5,659 nucleotides of DNA from Deltaproteobacteria bacterium (GTDB lineage: Bacteria > Desulfobacterota > DSM-4660 > Desulfatiglandales > HGW-15): assembly GCA_016929815.1 (NCBI GenBank), contig JAFGIC010000016.1, positions 1-5,659 of the forward strand, read 5' to 3'. Shown here piece after piece: positions 5,020-5,659 of this stretch. Both the position numbers and the translations under genes were made by a program. Positions within the stretch are counted from its first letter, which is position 1. The number at the start of each line of letters is the position of its first letter. The notes beneath the pieces were generated by a model. The model ran no database searches. It worked only from the letters and a program-made list of their open reading frames with translations, and was not told the origin of the DNA.

Positions 5020-5659
5020 ATGAATAAAATATATAAACATCTTCTTTCGCCCATAATGGTCGGCACTCGTATCCTGAAAACCAGAATGGCTGCAACACCC
5101 ACTGGTATGCATTTTTCACAGGGACCCGAGTCATATCCTGCCGAAGCGCTCATGGTAAACTATGCAGGCAAGGCCAGAAACGGTGCTGCACTGATCACAG
5201 TCAACGGCGGGAGCATGAACTATCATCATGACAATGGGCATAACACCGACTACGATGTTCGAGACGGTCACAGCCGGCATTATATCGCTCAGATGGTCGA
5301 CGAAATCCATTTTTACGGGTCTCTCGCCACGGTAAACATGTTCTTTGAACTGCCAAAGGGCTATGATGTAAGCACAGGCACCCCGAATCTATGGTTTGCA
5401 CCGCACGGGATGGAGTGGCGCCCCCGGTCAGACCTGGTGGAGGCGCCCATTGAGATGCTCGAACAGGCGGCTGAAGAGTACTCGGATATGCTCGCCATTC
5501 TGAAAAATGAGTGCGGGTATGACGGGGCCTTTCTGCACATGTCCTATCGCCTGATGACCCTGGGCAGGTTTCTTTCGCCCACAACCAATAAGAGGAAGGA
5601 CAGATACGGAGGAAGCCTTGAGAATCAATTCGGATTCCCAAAATATGTAGCCGACCTCA
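5020..5659 (+). CDS. OYE-type NADH:flavin oxidoreductase, N-terminal part (cut by window edge)
   Basis: AAGGGG (5007-5012) lies 7 bases before ATG 5020, and 213 codons are visible before the window ends. The sequence is the start of an FMN-binding TIM barrel of the old yellow enzyme / 2,4-dienoyl-CoA reductase group: YKHLLSPIMVGTRILKTRM (5-23), ARNGAALITVNGG (52-64), GYDGAFLHMSYR (166-177) and FLSPTTNKRKDRYGGSLEN (184-202). Members reduce activated C=C bonds or act on amines; many anaerobe versions carry a C-terminal 4Fe-4S and FAD/NAD(P)H part, which would lie outside the window. The catalytic pair is unusual: His173 is kept, but Tyr176 replaces the usual His or Asn. Asn106 and Phe108/109 occupy the region where relatives have the QL-x-H-x-GR motif. 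No signal peptide is seen, so it is cytoplasmic and would act after import. Confidence 0.9.
   Translation, partial: MNKIYKHLLSPIMVGTRILKTRMAATPTGMHFSQGPESYPAEALMVNYAGKARNGAALITVNGGSMNYHHDNGHNTDYDVRDGHSRHYIAQMVDEIHFYGSLATVNMFFELPKGYDVSTGTPNLWFAPHGMEWRPRSDLVEAPIEMLEQAAEEYSDMLAILKNECGYDGAFLHMSYRLMTLGRFLSPTTNKRKDRYGGSLENQFGFPKYVADL

Noticed and set aside
5201..5641. 146-codon minus-strand frame opposite the flavoenzyme gene
   Set aside because: The + strand frame carries unmistakable OYE motifs; the antisense translation is Arg/Pro/Ser-rich with no domain signature.
1..5659. CRISPR array, tRNA/rRNA genes, insertion sequence or prophage elements
   Set aside because: No regularly spaced repeats, no cloverleaf-like or rRNA-like sequence, and no transposase or integrase frame were seen on either strand.

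Overview
The window is about 5.7 kb of bacterial DNA with all convincing genes on the + strand. It reads as a small catabolic or biotransformation locus: an IclR-family regulator (about 323-1099), an exported NTF2/SnoaL-fold protein (1461-2474), an exported SMP-30/gluconolactonase-type beta-propeller (2504-3541), a 12-helix major facilitator transporter (3715-4998), and the N-terminal third of an old-yellow-enzyme (OYE)-type flavin oxidoreductase that runs off the right edge (5020-5659). The organism cannot be named from sequence alone. From memory, SnoaL-like proteins of this type and multidomain OYE reductases are frequent in anaerobes (Desulfobacterota, Desulfitobacterium-like Clostridia, Eggerthella-like Actinobacteria). 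Signal peptides on two proteins, moderate base composition and AT-rich intergenic DNA suit a Gram-negative anaerobe, so a Desulfobacterota-like bacterium is my low-confidence guess.

Layout: 1-322 is noncoding and AT-rich, with a terminator-like hairpin (34-58), a 60-bp imperfect palindrome (63-122) and a weak promoter/operator candidate before the regulator. The 361-bp gap between regulator and SnoaL gene (1100-1460) is full of signals: a 22-bp AT palindrome overlapping a second palindrome, a perfect TTGACA box followed by an operator-like palindrome over TATGAT, a second promoter candidate, and a possible 28-residue leader ORF with a strong Shine-Dalgarno (SD) site that overlaps the start of the SnoaL gene. 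The SnoaL and lactonase genes are 29 bp apart and probably co-transcribed. A 173-bp gap with another AT palindrome separates them from the transporter gene, which lies 21 bp before the oxidoreductase gene.

Inferred joint function: the regulator senses a small organic acid or aromatic/alicyclic compound; the two exported proteins act on it outside the cytoplasm (possibly lactone opening plus a SnoaL-fold isomerase, hydrolase or binding step); the transporter imports the product; and the flavoenzyme reduces or otherwise transforms it in the cytoplasm. No substrate can be named. The most unusual points are the OYE active site (His-x-x-Tyr in place of His-x-x-His/Asn), the Gly/Pro/Ala-rich inserts in both neighbouring exported proteins, and the recurring AAAATAAT/ATTATTTT palindrome upstream of the SnoaL gene and of the transporter gene.
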